DNA from: Phycisphaera sp.
GTDB lineage: Bacteria > Planctomycetota > Phycisphaerae > Phycisphaerales > Phycisphaeraceae
DNA length: 64,000 nucleotides
Reading direction: 5' to 3'
Assembly: GCA_028285385.1 (NCBI GenBank)
Contig: JANQPR010000071.1
Location: 1 to 64,000 of the forward strand
Both the position numbers and the translations under genes were made by a program. Under the pieces are notes generated by a model. It was given only the letters and a program-made list of their open reading frames with translations. It was not told where the DNA came from and made no database searches. Below, piece by piece: positions 21,212 to 30,343 of this stretch. Positions within the stretch are counted from its first letter, which is position 1. Each line of letters starts with the position of its first letter.

Positions 21212-22870
21212 ATGTCCCGTTTCCGCTGGTATGGCCCGACGCTTGTGTTGCTGGTCACGACGCTGGGCGTGATGTTCGCCACCCCCGCCGTGATCCGCAC
21301 GGTGACCTGGGCCGGCACGAACGCGAAGATCACGACCATCCGCAACGACCTGGCGCAGAACCCGTCGCTGGTCGACCTGTCGGACGCGTTCAAGCAGGTG
21401 GCCCGCGCCGTCGAGCCCAGCGTGGTCCACATCGAGATCCAATCCAAAGCCCGCAACCGCGACCGCATGCGGTTCCAAACTCCGCCACGCAACCCGTTCG
21501 AGGACTTCTTTGACAGCCTGCCGCCGCAGTTCCGTGAGGAGTTCGAGCGTCGGGAGCGGTTCGAGCGCGAACGCCAGGAACAACGCGACCGCGGCGACGA
21601 CTACAGCGAGTACAACACGTTTCGTCCGGTTGCCAACGGCTCGGGCTGGGTTTACGCCCACAGCGGGAGCGACCGGGCGGGCAACTACATCGTGACCAAC
21701 GCGCACGTCGTCGCCAACGTCGGCAGCAGCGAACGGATCAAGGTCACGTTCAGCGACGAGCGCGAGGCGTTCGCCACGATCGTCGGCGAGCCCGACGAGA
21801 AGACCGACGTCGCGGTGCTGAAGATCAACGGCAACGAGAGCTACCTGCACCCCGCCGCGGTCGCGTCCGACCCGGTCGAGCAGGGCGAGATCGTCTTCGC
21901 GTTCGGCTCGCCATTCGGCGTGGCGTACTCGTTCTCGATGAGCCAAGGCATCGTCTCGGCGGTTGGGCGCCGCGTCGGGATCATCGGCATCGACAGCTAC
22001 GAGAACTTCATCCAGACTGACGCCGCGATCAACCCCGGCAACTCAGGCGGGCCGCTGGTCAACACCCGTGGCCAAGTCGTCGGGATGAACACCGCCATCG
22101 CGTCGCGTACCGGCACCTTCACCGGTATCGGCTTCGCCATCCCCGTCGACCTCGCCGCCAACATCGCGGACCGCATCATCACCGACGGCACCGTGCAACG
22201 CGGGTTTCTCGGCGTCGAGATCGAACCCCTCACGGACGACTGGGCCGAAGCGTTCGACTACGACGGCGAGGGCGTGCTCGTCCAGAACGCCATCCCCGGC
22301 GGCGCGGCGGAGGAAGCCGGTGTCCAACCCGGCGACATCATCACCGCCGTCAACGGCCAGGCGGTGACCGACGTGCGCGACCTGCGCTTCCTCGTCGCGG
22401 ACCTCCCGCCCGGCGAAGTCGTCGCCGTCAGTGTGTTCCGCGGCGGTGAATCCATCCAGGTCGACGTCACCCTCGGCAGCCGCGAGCAACTCTTCGCCAG
22501 CAACGACCGCCCGACCCGCCGCGGCAACGACCGTGGCGACACTGGCACCGACGAACGCTTGCTCAAGTTCGGCATCGTCGGTGCCGAGGCGTTCACCCGC
22601 GCCGCCGCCGATCGCAACGGCGTCGAACACACGCCCGGCGTCCTCATCACCGCGGTCCGCCCCGGCTCGGTCGCCGCCAGCCCCGCCGCGCGGCTCGACG
22701 CCGGCTCGATCATCACCCAGGTCTTCGACACCCCGGTTTCCAACGTCACCGAGCTCATCAAAGCCATCGGCGACACCGATCCGAACAAACCCGTTCGGCT
22801 CACGATCAAGACGTGGAACCGTGACCAGCAGCGCTACCAACAGCGCTTCACGCTGCTCAAGCTCGATTGA
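21212..22870 (+). CDS. HtrA/DegP-type periplasmic serine protease with two PDZ domains
   Basis: 552 residues with ATG 21212 preceded by CAGGAGACCCGCCG. An N-terminal hydrophobic segment (residues 7-25) serves as signal or anchor. The trypsin-like domain covers about 140-330, with catalytic His165 (VTNAHVVA), Asp199 (KTDVAVLKI) and Ser278 (NPGNSGGPLV). A charged, Arg/Glu-rich insert at 95-135 replaces the usual LA loop. PDZ1 lies near 345-425 (GVLVQNAIPGGAAEEAGVQPG) and PDZ2 near 470-545 (GVLITAVRPGSVAASPAARLDAG). Degrades or refolds misfolded envelope proteins, a fitting partner for the many secreted beta-rich proteins here. It ends in a strong terminator. Confidence 0.92.
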   Translation: MSRFRWYGPTLVLLVTTLGVMFATPAVIRTVTWAGTNAKITTIRNDLAQNPSLVDLSDAFKQVARAVEPSVVHIEIQSKARNRDRMRFQTPPRNPFEDFFDSLPPQFREEFERRERFERERQEQRDRGDDYSEYNTFRPVANGSGWVYAHSGSDRAGNYIVTNAHVVANVGSSERIKVTFSDEREAFATIVGEPDEKTDVAVLKINGNESYLHPAAVASDPVEQGEIVFAFGSPFGVAYSFSMSQGIVSAVGRRVGIIGIDSYENFIQTDAAINPGNSGGPLVNTRGQVVGMNTAIASRTGTFTGIGFAIPVDLAANIADRIITDGTVQRGFLGVEIEPLTDDWAEAFDYDGEGVLVQNAIPGGAAEEAGVQPGDIITAVNGQAVTDVRDLRFLVADLPPGEVVAVSVFRGGESIQVDVTLGSREQLFASNDRPTRRGNDRGDTGTDERLLKFGIVGAEAFTRAAADRNGVEHTPGVLITAVRPGSVAASPAARLDAGSIITQVFDTPVSNVTELIKAIGDTDPNKPVRLTIKTWNRDQQRYQQRFTLLKLD

Positions 22871-22911
22871 CCAGGCGACGATTTCCAGATCGACACTGTT
22901 TGTCGCTCCGA

Positions 22912-22934
22912 CCCGCCAGATCGGCGGGTTTTTT
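22912..22934 (+). terminator. Intrinsic terminator of the HtrA gene
   Basis: CCCGCC, a 5-base loop, GGCGGG, then TTTTTT: a textbook rho-independent terminator 42 bases after the stop. Confidence 0.9.
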
Positions 22935-23029
22935 CTTGAAACAGAAACCCAAGGGTGACGCTCGGCTCGCGCCCGGTGAGTACATGTGGACATGAAGCGT
23001 GAGGAAAAGAATCGCGTGTGGCATCGCCG

Positions 23030-23490
23030 ATTGGCATGGCCCTGCGCTGTCGACGCACGACCGACTGTGGGATGCCCTGGAACCATTCCGATCAGGCCTG
23101 TTTTCATCGGCGGTGGTTTGGCGTGACGGGGTCGAGTTTTTTCTGGAGAGGACGCGGGTACGGTCCGGCACGTGTTTTCCTGCACCAAAGCTGTGAGGTC
23201 GACGTGCCTGGGCTTGCTGATTGGGGAAGGGCGGTGCGGCTTGGACGATGAGCTGTCCAGCTGGGTCGGGGCCGCCTTGCCGGGGATGACGCTTCGCCAT
23301 TTCGCGACGATGACCAGCGGCTACAACGCCCGCGGCGCGATGTACCCGCCGGACCATCCGATCGACGGCAGCCAGACCCCGCTGGCCCCCCGAGCCGTTG
23401 TTTGAGCCGGGCACGATGTGTTCACACGACTCGCGGGCGCGCTGGCGTGACGCGCTTGCGATGCGTTGCCTCTGGTCTGTGCGGTTCTGC
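23030..23490 (+). pseudogene. Decayed serine hydrolase (beta-lactamase/esterase class C-like)
   Basis: Fragments of one protein lie in three successive frames. The first reads RSGLFSSAVVWRDGVEFF (near 23090-23150). The second, from about 23127, reads SGEDAGTVRHVFSCTKAVR with the S-x-x-K nucleophile motif SCTK at 23178-23189, then LGLLIGEG, LDDELSSWV and MTLRHFATMTSGYN. The third, from about 23385, reads PPEPLFEPGTMCSHD, matching the family's (F-x-P-G-T) block, and then degrades. The second shift falls at a run of six C near 23386-23391. The rest of the gap 22935-23722 has no usable frame. At least two shifts plus loss of the C-terminal part argue for true decay rather than one read error. Confidence 0.65.
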
Positions 23491-23722
23491 CAACCCGTGC
23501 TTAGTTTGTCCGCTCGTTCCGAGTTCGCTCGCCAATGCCGCACGACGCTACAGCGCCTGCCCGACGGCTTGGCGGGAGACGAGGACAGCGGCGAAATGTC
23601 CGCGTGGTTTCTCTGGCCCTGCTTGGGTCGGTTCCCGCAGTAGCCGGCGGGCAAGCGGTACGCCAGCGCCGTACCGTATGCCAGCAGCCTGCGCGTCGTG
23701 ACGGACGACGGCGGGAACGACG

Positions 23723-24631
23723 TCACGGCTTGGGTACGTTGAACGCCCAGGTGAGCTTGTACTGCTCGGAGGTGTAGTTGGCGTCATCCTTGCTCAGGAA
23801 GGCTTGGCTGACGAACGGGTTGCCTGCCCCCTGTTCGCCCGACGGGAGTTCCTCCTTCGCTACCGACCCGGCGTGTCCGTCGCCGAACGCGAAGTTCGCC
23901 ACCGTCTCGCCGGCGTGACGCAAGTGGATACGCTGTGGGCCGCTCCCCGTGTACTGGTAGCCGTCACCAACCATGACCAAGGTGGACAGGTCGTCCATCT
24001 GGTCAACCTTCGGCCAGCGGAAGGCTTGGTTCGCCGGGCTGCCCGGGACGAACGTCTGGATCGTGACGTATGGCATCGGAAAGTGGTTGGCGAGCAGTTC
24101 GCCGGACCACGGCGCGACGGACGAGAAGTACGCCGAGTTGGTGAGGTATGACGACTGGTACGACCCAGGCTCTCCCTTGCGCGGGTTCGGCCCATACGAC
24201 ATGACCACGAGGTGGCGTGTATCGGTCCAGCTCACCGGCTCGGGGGGACCGAACTCGGCGTCGTCGGGTGTCTCGGGGCAGATGTACACATTGCTGGCCT
24301 CTTTGACGGTCACGTCATCCGCTAGGGGCGAGCCGCAATACCCGAACTCAGACAAGAAGCCGTTCCACATCGCGTCGCCGGCGGTCCGTTCCCAGCCCGG
24401 GATGGTCGCCGTGTTCCCGTTGGCGAATAGCTGGTTCAGCGGGAAGTGTCCGTGATGGTCGGTCGAGTAGGCGTAGAGACCGACCCCAATCTGCTTAAGG
24501 TTGGACAGGCACTTGACGCTGCGGGCCGTGGCCCGCGCCGCGCCCAGGGCCGGCAGCAAGATCCCGATCAGCAGCGCGATGATTGAGATGACAACCAGGA
24601 GTTCGATGAGGGTGAAGGCGCGGCGTCGCAT
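23723..24631 (-). CDS. Prepilin-like protein (N-methylation motif, DUF1559-like)
   Basis: 302 residues starting [29 protein letters not shown]: a type IV prepilin leader with Glu at +5 and the usual 20-residue hydrophobic helix. The residue before the cleavage site is Ala rather than Gly. The body carries the [20 protein letters not shown] segment typical of planctomycete pseudopilins, and near the C terminus [15 protein letters not shown], akin to the H-X9-DG motif. Such proteins are numerous in this phylum; roles in secretion or surface structures are suspected but unproven. It lies 103 bp downstream of a PEP-CTERM gene on the same strand. Confidence 0.85.
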   Translation of the reverse strand: MRRRAFTLIELLVVISIIALLIGILLPALGAARATARSVKCLSNLKQIGVGLYAYSTDHHGHFPLNQLFANGNTATIPGWERTAGDAMWNGFLSEFGYCGSPLADDVTVKEASNVYICPETPDDAEFGPPEPVSWTDTRHLVVMSYGPNPRKGEPGSYQSSYLTNSAYFSSVAPWSGELLANHFPMPYVTIQTFVPGSPANQAFRWPKVDQMDDLSTLVMVGDGYQYTGSGPQRIHLRHAGETVANFAFGDGHAGSVAKEELPSGEQGAGNPFVSQAFLSKDDANYTSEQYKLTWAFNVPKP

Positions 24632-24686
24632 GGCATACCTCGGGGGCAGACGGGACGAAGATTCGTGGAAGGGTCGGCTTGGGAAA

Positions 24687-24717
24687 CCCCGCCACGGCGC
24701 ACGCGGCCGCGCCGGGG
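24687..24717 (-). terminator. GC-rich hairpin after the PEP-CTERM gene
   Basis: On the minus strand CCCCGGCGCGGC pairs imperfectly with GCGCCGTGGCGGGG, followed by TTTCCC, just after the stop at 24734. Moderately convincing. Confidence 0.45.
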
Positions 24718-24733
24718 TGGATGGTTCGGGAGG

Positions 24734-25750
24734 TCAGCGCCGGCGACGGAAAACCCCGGCGACCCCGAGCAGCACCAGCGACGCGGGTTCGGGCACAGCG
24801 GTGCCGGCGAAACGCGGCGCAGAGGTGCTGCCCCAATTCTGCAGGACGCGGTCGAGCTCGGCCTGCTCGACGACGCCGATGCCCACGTTGTCGTTGATCC
24901 AGTTGACGGGCAGCCCGTTGGCGTCGGTATCGACGCCCCAGTTCTGGAGCACGAGGTCGAGGTCGCCCTGTTCGACTTGGCCGCTGTCGTTGTAGTCGCC
25001 TAGCAGGATCCCGCTGCCGAAGTCTTCGAACACCTTCAGGTTGTCGAAATGCAGCCCCTTGCCCGGGCCGAAGCCGTAGTTGTTCCCGCCGTCGGCGATC
25101 TCGATCTGGAAGGTATGTTCCGCCGGGTTCAGCAGGAAGTCGTTCTCCGTGCCGACGGTGATCGTGCCCTCGCTGAACCGGGCTTCGAGCGTGGTGTACT
25201 CGGCCGGGTCCTCGCCGGGGTTCGGGAAGGTCACGTCCATCTCGACCCGGAAGTTGCCCTCGCCGCCGACCGTCGGCCGTTGGCCGTAAACCAACCGGTA
25301 GGCGACATCGCCCAGGCTCGGGTCCACACCGAAGGGCAGCACGTCCAGGCTCATGACGATCTGCGAGAAGTCCGTCGTGGTGAACCCGTCGTCGAACGGG
25401 TCCTGGTCACCGGGGGCGTACACGAATCCGAACTGCGCGACCCAAAAGCCCGCGCCGAGTTGGGCGGGGTCGGCGAAGGTCGTGTCGTATGAGATCGAGC
25501 CGGATCGGGTGCCGTCGACGCCGTTCTGGGTGACCTCGAACAGCTCCTGTGTGACCTGGAAACTCGGTTGCCAGAGGTTCGCGGTGCCGCCGTACCACGG
25601 CCCGCCTTGGTTGAAGTCGAGTTGCTGACCGACGGAGAAGTCGTCTTCGTCGAAGGTGCGGTCCATCACGTTCGCTTGGCCCCAAGCCACTGGCGACGCC
25701 ACGATCAGCCCCAAGACCAGTGCCAGCCGTCGTGTCGTTCCCGTGCTCAT
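24734..25750 (-). CDS. Secreted beta-sandwich protein with dockerin-like module and PEP-CTERM
   Basis: 338 residues from ATG 25750, which has GGAGGAAACACG before it; the longer frame upstream has no site. The signal peptide ends VAWGQ. Residues 25-240 form a jelly-roll-like domain (DRTFDEDDFSVGQQLDFNQGGPW..., FRVEMDVTFPNPG, HTFQIEIADGGNNYG) that could bind glycan, although no named family is recognised. Residues 250-310 contain NDSGQVEQGDLDLVLQNWG and VVEQAELDRVLQNWGS. The tail is VPEPASLVLLGVAGVF plus RRRR. It sits downstream of the GH30 gene on the same strand and is plausibly part of the same carbohydrate response. Its own ~200 bp upstream region carries an operator-like sequence. Confidence 0.75.
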   Translation of the reverse strand: MSTGTTRRLALVLGLIVASPVAWGQANVMDRTFDEDDFSVGQQLDFNQGGPWYGGTANLWQPSFQVTQELFEVTQNGVDGTRSGSISYDTTFADPAQLGAGFWVAQFGFVYAPGDQDPFDDGFTTTDFSQIVMSLDVLPFGVDPSLGDVAYRLVYGQRPTVGGEGNFRVEMDVTFPNPGEDPAEYTTLEARFSEGTITVGTENDFLLNPAEHTFQIEIADGGNNYGFGPGKGLHFDNLKVFEDFGSGILLGDYNDSGQVEQGDLDLVLQNWGVDTDANGLPVNWINDNVGIGVVEQAELDRVLQNWGSTSAPRFAGTAVPEPASLVLLGVAGVFRRRR

Positions 25751-25886
25751 CGTGTTTCCTCCGGGCGTTGCCGCCGAGTTCACTGAATCGAAAAGGATTG
25801 AGAATCGCGAGCGAAAAAGGGGGTGAGACGCGGGCAAGGCTGCGGGTTGCATGATGCAAACTCAGCCGCCGTGCCCAGATCGTACT

Positions 25887-25900
25887 TGAAAACGCTATAA
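25887..25900 (-). promoter_or_regulatory. Possible LacI-type operator half-match
   Basis: TGAAAACGCTATAA shares its first 8 bases with the better operator at 29122-29135 and lies about 140 bases upstream of the ATG at 25750. The second half is poor, so this is tentative. Confidence 0.25.
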
Positions 25901-25968
25901 ATTGCAAAGCTTTTCGAATAGAGCCTGTAAAAAGTTGTTTGCTTCATAAAATATTTTCAAATTTGGAT

Positions 25969-27924
25969 TTATCGTCGACGTTGTCGCGTGAACAACGAGG
26001 TAAACCCGGTTACGACGGCACTGGCCGCGGGCTCGGGCACGCTTAGGGCGGATAGGTCTGGAGAGGTAGCCGAGCCCCAGTTCTGGAGCACGCGGTCCAG
26101 CTCGCCCTGGTCCACGACGCCTTGGGGCGGGTCGTTGGTCCAGCCGTTGGGCACGCCGGCCGCGTTGGTATCCAGGCCCCAGTTCTGCAGCACCAGGTCG
26201 AGGTCGCCCTGCTCGACTTGACCGGACCCGTCGAAGTCGCCGGGCAACCCGATCAGCGAGAACGCCCCGAAGAGGGTGACGACGCTCAGCCGGGGGACGA
26301 TGATCGACGCCCGGCCTTCGGTGAACGCCAGGTCCGCGTACTGGCGGAAGCTGTCCGTCGCCGACGTGCGGTAGACCGCGAAGTCCTCGAAGTTGTAGCC
26401 GTCGGGCAGCACGACCTCGACGGTTTCGTTGTCGCCGGTGGCGTTGAGCAGGACGTAGGTGAGTGTCTGGTCTTGTTCGTGCAGGAAGGCAGCGGCGTTC
26501 ACGCTGTGGGCGGTGTCGTAGATGTTGTTGCCGCCGACGGAGGCCTCGCCGTTCTCGAAGCCGGCGTCGATACGGACGGCGCCGGGTCGGATGAAGCGGG
26601 TGAAGTGTTTGTAAGCCGAGTACTTCTTGCTGCCGGCGGTCGGGTTAGCGAGGTCGCTGCTGCCGATGAGCGTGCCGGAGCTCTCCTGGTTGCCGCCGTC
26701 GTAGATCTGCCAGTAGATGTAGGCGGTGGCGTCGGCGTGGACGAGCGCGTTGAAGGCGTTCATGGCGACGCCCATCGCGTTGAGGTCGTCGCTGTTGACG
26801 GCCCAGGCGGGGTCTTCGCCATTGACCTCGGAGAACCACATCGGTTTACCGTCGTTGATCACGCCGGGCGCGTAGCCCCACTGCGCCCAGTTTCCGCCGA
26901 CCGCGTCTTTGCCGCGGTAGTAGCCGGCCAAAGCGCGGACGGCGTCCTCGCCCTGGGGGTTGTTGCCGTCCAGGCCCATGTAGTAGTTCGAGCCGTAGTA
27001 GTCGAGGAAGTCGATCAGTTCCGGGTCGGCGTGGCTCTTGACCGCGTCGATCATCCGCATCTGCTGGCTGACCGCCCAGGGGTTGCCGATCTGCGGCCCG
27101 ACCGAGCTGTGGTGCGGACCCTTGATCTTGGTGTCCAGGCCGAACTGTTCCCACGCGTCTTTGACGGCCTTGAGGGCGTCGGCGTACTGCTCGGGCGCCT
27201 CGTTGCCGTTGGCGTCGTGCAGCAGTGTCATGCTGTTGTGCGGGCTCTCGAAGGTCGACTCGTTCTGGATCGACATCGCATAGATCGGCACGCCGTACCG
27301 CTGCTCGAAGCCCTTCATGTAGGCGGCGAGGTACCGGCCGTATTGTTCGAGGTTCGCGGCGTCTTCGGTCCGGAGCCGGCCGCCGATGCTGTTGCCGCTG
27401 GTGCCCTGTCCGTTGCCGCCGGAGCTGAGCCAGGGCGTGGGGTAGTTGGGCGTGATCCCGATGAAGTTCTGCGTGTTGCCGGTTGGCCCCTTCATCCAAT
27501 GCGGCGGCGACCACACGGAGCCGACGATCTTCACGCGGTCGGGCTCGAGCGCGTTGTCGTCCAGCCACGACGCCAGCTCGCCAAAGACGTTGATGTACGG
27601 GTGATCGAAATCGAACTGGTCGACGTTCTGCTGCAAGTCGTTGCCCAGCGTGACGGGGATGGTCAGGTTCCCGCTGGCATGCTGCAACGCCTCCTTGGCG
27701 AAGTCGATGCGGACCATGTTGAGCCCGAGGTCGCGGTAGGCGGCGCGGAAGGCGTCGGTCTCGTACGTGTTCCGGACGCCCTGGTCCCACCACACCAGGC
27801 TTGTGCCCCAGCCCTCGATCTGCTGGTAGCGCGTGTTGGGGTCGGCGGCGAGCGTCAGAGCCTGCGCTTGGCGGACGACGGCCGCGGTCAACACCAGTCC
27901 GATGAATAGAACCGATGCCTTCAT
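25969..27924 (-). CDS. Glycoside hydrolase family 30-like enzyme with dockerin-like module and PEP-CTERM
   Basis: 651 residues from ATG 27924 (CAGGAG ten bases upstream). The signal peptide ends QAQALT. Residues 25-480 look like a GH30 (beta/alpha)8 barrel with side beta domain: RYQQIEGWGTSLVWW at the start, the acid/base Glu222 in SIQNES, and the nucleophile Glu366 in MWFSEVNGE. The C-terminal side domain (VEVVLPDGYNFEDFAVYRTS) follows. A GQVEQGDLDLVLQNWG / VVDQGELDRVLQNWG pair and a VPEPAASAVV...RQRRR tail come last. GH30 enzymes cleave beta-1,6-galactan, beta-1,6-glucan or xylan; which one cannot be decided. The neighbouring LacI regulator 111 bp upstream is the likely controller. Confidence 0.82.
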   Translation of the reverse strand: MKASVLFIGLVLTAAVVRQAQALTLAADPNTRYQQIEGWGTSLVWWDQGVRNTYETDAFRAAYRDLGLNMVRIDFAKEALQHASGNLTIPVTLGNDLQQNVDQFDFDHPYINVFGELASWLDDNALEPDRVKIVGSVWSPPHWMKGPTGNTQNFIGITPNYPTPWLSSGGNGQGTSGNSIGGRLRTEDAANLEQYGRYLAAYMKGFEQRYGVPIYAMSIQNESTFESPHNSMTLLHDANGNEAPEQYADALKAVKDAWEQFGLDTKIKGPHHSSVGPQIGNPWAVSQQMRMIDAVKSHADPELIDFLDYYGSNYYMGLDGNNPQGEDAVRALAGYYRGKDAVGGNWAQWGYAPGVINDGKPMWFSEVNGEDPAWAVNSDDLNAMGVAMNAFNALVHADATAYIYWQIYDGGNQESSGTLIGSSDLANPTAGSKKYSAYKHFTRFIRPGAVRIDAGFENGEASVGGNNIYDTAHSVNAAAFLHEQDQTLTYVLLNATGDNETVEVVLPDGYNFEDFAVYRTSATDSFRQYADLAFTEGRASIIVPRLSVVTLFGAFSLIGLPGDFDGSGQVEQGDLDLVLQNWGLDTNAAGVPNGWTNDPPQGVVDQGELDRVLQNWGSATSPDLSALSVPEPAASAVVTGFTSLFTRQRRR

Positions 27925-28035
27925 AGTCGTGACGCTCCTGAACCAGCGGGCGGAATGCCTTGTGCGGGCTGACAGATCACACACGGCGCAGACGGAGTGG
28001 GAGCCAAAGTGGGCGAAGCCAAACCGGCAAGACGG

Positions 28036-29073
28036 CTACCGCTTGACACGCGGCGGGAGGATCGTGTCTTTACGGTCGAACCAGCGGTAAGGGACCGCCC
28101 GTGAACGCATGGGGCGGTCCGGCTTGCGGATCAATGCCTCGACCATCTCCGCCGCGGTCTCGCCGACTTTTCGGAACGGGATCACGAGCGTCGGCATCGG
28201 GATGCCGGTGGCCGCGTGGAACTCGCGCTCGTGGAAGCAGACGATCGACAGGTCGTTGAGTCGGCCCGTCAGCGCCGCCGCTTCGCGCAGGCTGATCGCC
28301 AACTCGATCTTGTAGGTCACCACGCCGGTCATGTCGGGGTACCGCTCGAGGAAACGGCGGGCATACGGGACCGCGTCGTCGCGGTCGTAGTCGGCGTCGA
28401 CGCAGAGGCGGTCGGGACGGAGGCCCGCGTCCCGCATTGCCATGCCGAATCCTTCGGCCCGATCTGGCTCGGAGTGGTGGGCCCCGCGTCGGCTCGGGAT
28501 GCCCCCCGTGAGGAACCCGATCTCGGTGTGCCCCGCCTCGATGAGCCCGCGCGCCGCCATCTCGCCGCCGGCGACGTCGTCGGGGTAGACGCTGTGCAGT
28601 TCGGCCTTGTGGTTCACATACACCACCGGCAACGGGTCACGCTCGAACAGCGCGCCGGCGGTCTTCTCCTCGTGGGTCCCGAGGTGGACGATCAACCCGT
28701 CCACCATCGATTCCCGGAGCACGTCGGGCGCGTAATCCGGGTCCTGGAACCGTCGCCCCTCGATCTCGGTGATGGCCAAACGCGACCCGAACGAGGCCGT
28801 CTTTTCGTGGATGCCGTGAAGCAGGCTACGCGGGAACCAGTCGAAGCCGAGGTCTCCGCAGTTGAGCAACGCGATCAGGTCGAATCGGCCGCGGAGCATC
28901 TGGCGGGCCGCCACATTGGGCCGGTACCCCAGCTCGGCGGCGACGCGCCGGATCCGCTCGGCCCGCTTGGCGATGGCGGGCCGGTTTTCCTTGTTTTTCC
29001 CGTTCAGGACCCGGGAAACCGTGCCCGGCGAGACGCCGACGCGTTGGGCGATCTGTTCGATGGTGGCACTCAT
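28036..29073 (-). CDS. LacI-family transcriptional regulator
   Basis: 345 residues from ATG 29073; the frame is open further upstream but crosses the operator region. Residues 4-25 form the helix-turn-helix (TIEQIAQRVGVSPGTVSRVLNG), with the hinge-helix region around YRPNVAARQM. Residues 65-340 form the periplasmic-binding-like effector domain (FDLIALLNCGDLGFDW, VDGLIVHLGTHE, GFLTGGIPSRRG). No Shine-Dalgarno sequence is obvious. Two operator-like palindromes lie 33-62 bases upstream, suggesting autoregulation and control of the divergent gene at 29254. The effector is probably a sugar released by the adjacent hydrolases. Confidence 0.92.
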   Translation of the reverse strand: MSATIEQIAQRVGVSPGTVSRVLNGKNKENRPAIAKRAERIRRVAAELGYRPNVAARQMLRGRFDLIALLNCGDLGFDWFPRSLLHGIHEKTASFGSRLAITEIEGRRFQDPDYAPDVLRESMVDGLIVHLGTHEEKTAGALFERDPLPVVYVNHKAELHSVYPDDVAGGEMAARGLIEAGHTEIGFLTGGIPSRRGAHHSEPDRAEGFGMAMRDAGLRPDRLCVDADYDRDDAVPYARRFLERYPDMTGVVTYKIELAISLREAAALTGRLNDLSIVCFHEREFHAATGIPMPTLVIPFRKVGETAAEMVEALIRKPDRPMRSRAVPYRWFDRKDTILPPRVKR

Positions 29074-29105
29074 CAACCAGAATTGTAACACGGAAACACC
29101 GAAAT

Positions 29106-29119
29106 CAAAAACGATTGCA
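29106..29119. promoter_or_regulatory. LacI-type operator 1
   Basis: CAAAAACGATTGCA fits the family consensus TGNAANCGNTTNCA except for its first two bases, centred on the invariant CG. It lies between the lacI-family gene and the divergent PEP-CTERM gene. Confidence 0.55.
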
Positions 29120-29121
29120 AA

Positions 29122-29135
29122 TGAAAACGTTTGCG
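29122..29135. promoter_or_regulatory. LacI-type operator 2 overlapping a candidate promoter
   Basis: TGAAAACGTTTGCG fits the TGNAANCGNTTNCA consensus with one mismatch and contains the perfect palindrome AAACGTTT. A TATACT (29137-29142) directly follows and TTGCAA (29115-29120) precedes, so a bound repressor would cover the promoter of the gene at 29254. Confidence 0.6.
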
Positions 29136-29253
29136 GTATACTGGCATCCCGGCCGCCACGGGCACCGAAAAGGCCTCCGATTCGTGTCCGTATATCGCGG
29201 AGCACTCGAGTCCGACTTCCCATCCTTTCTGACCCATCTGGAGGATTGAAACT

Positions 29254-29967
29254 ATGAGCACGTGGTCAAAGACTTTGTTCTTGGGAACGGTGGCGACCAG
29301 CCTTGGGGTGGCCACCGCGGGTTCCGCCCAGTTGCTGAACTCGTTCGAGGACCCCACCACGACCAACGGCGACGGCGACACCGTGTTCCCCGGCGCGGCT
29401 CCGGCGAGCTTTGGCGACGGGGGTGGCTCGCCCACCGCTAGCGCGGTCGCGCAGGTCACCGGCACCGGCGTTACGGACGGGACGTTCGCCGCCGCGACCA
29501 GTCCGCTCAGCGCCGGGTTCGCGATCCAGTTCCAACTCGACCTTACCCCGGCTGATGCCATGGCCCTCGCGGCGGCCGGGCAGTTCGCGATTGACGTCTA
29601 CGGCGACGTGAACAACGACCCCGACAACGGCTTCGGCATCCAGCTCGCCACGCTCACCGAGGCGGGTGCCGACCTGACCCCGGGAACCGGCGACGACTTT
29701 GGGAACTTCAACCTCGTTGACGACCCGATCGCGGGCGGGAACTTCTTCTATGTCGGCGACGAGACGCAGACGACCCTCACGATCAACCTCGACGCGGACA
29801 ACATCTCGCACTTCAGCTCACCCGGCAGCGTCGGGATCCTCTTCGTCGTCGTCAACAACGACACCGCGTCGCGGGTCACGTTCGACAACGCCCGCATCGT
29901 CCCCGAGCCCGCGTCTGCAACGCTCATCGGGTTGGGGGCAGTGGCGATGCTGTGTCGGCGTCGTTGA
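29254..29967 (+). CDS. PEP-CTERM protein divergent from the LacI regulator
   Basis: 237 residues; GGAGG at 29240-29244 is ten bases before the ATG. The signal peptide ends TAGSAQ. The body is a beta-sandwich with acidic turns (NGDGDTVFPG, DNGFGIQLATL) that could bind carbohydrate or calcium, but no named domain is recognised. The tail is VPEPASATLIGLGAVAML plus CRRR. The promoter overlaps two LacI-type operators, so this surface protein is probably induced together with the local glycoside hydrolases. It ends in a strong terminator. Confidence 0.72.
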   Translation: MSTWSKTLFLGTVATSLGVATAGSAQLLNSFEDPTTTNGDGDTVFPGAAPASFGDGGGSPTASAVAQVTGTGVTDGTFAAATSPLSAGFAIQFQLDLTPADAMALAAAGQFAIDVYGDVNNDPDNGFGIQLATLTEAGADLTPGTGDDFGNFNLVDDPIAGGNFFYVGDETQTTLTINLDADNISHFSSPGSVGILFVVVNNDTASRVTFDNARIVPEPASATLIGLGAVAMLCRRR

Positions 29968-30007
29968 CGACGGTTCAGGCACAGGTGACGGGGGGCACCG
30001 CTTCCGA

Positions 30008-30041
30008 GGCAAGCCGTTGCTGACGCCACGGCTTGCCTTTT
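30008..30041 (+). terminator. Intrinsic terminator
   Basis: GGCAAGCC and GGCTTGCC form an 8 bp perfect stem with a 14-base loop, followed by TTTT. It lies 40 bases after the PEP-CTERM stop. The remaining ~300 bases up to the next gene contain no reading frame I can support. Confidence 0.8.
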
Positions 30042-30343
30042 CTCCATCGGCACGTGTTGCCGACTCCCGTTGATGATCTCGATGCCCCTCCTCCTCGTTC
30101 GCACATACCCTCATGATGGTCGCAACAGCGCCGAGGTTGGTCAACGCGATGCTATTGGCTCGGAGCGCGACAACCCCTCGACTTGGTCGCGCGATCGGAG
30201 TTTTGGTCGAAGGTCTGGTCGCCGGTGACGGTCACCGCGGCGGTCTTCCTGCTCGCCCGTCCAGGTTGTTTGATTCCGCCGTGACGCCGGCATGCTGAGC
30301 TTTTGCTATTTGTTCCAGCCCGTTCCCGATTCGGAGTCGTTTC

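Noticed and set aside
26122-27909. 595-codon plus-strand frame opposite GH30
   Set aside because: The minus strand encodes catalytic motifs, signal peptide and C-terminal modules; the plus frame has no recognisable feature.
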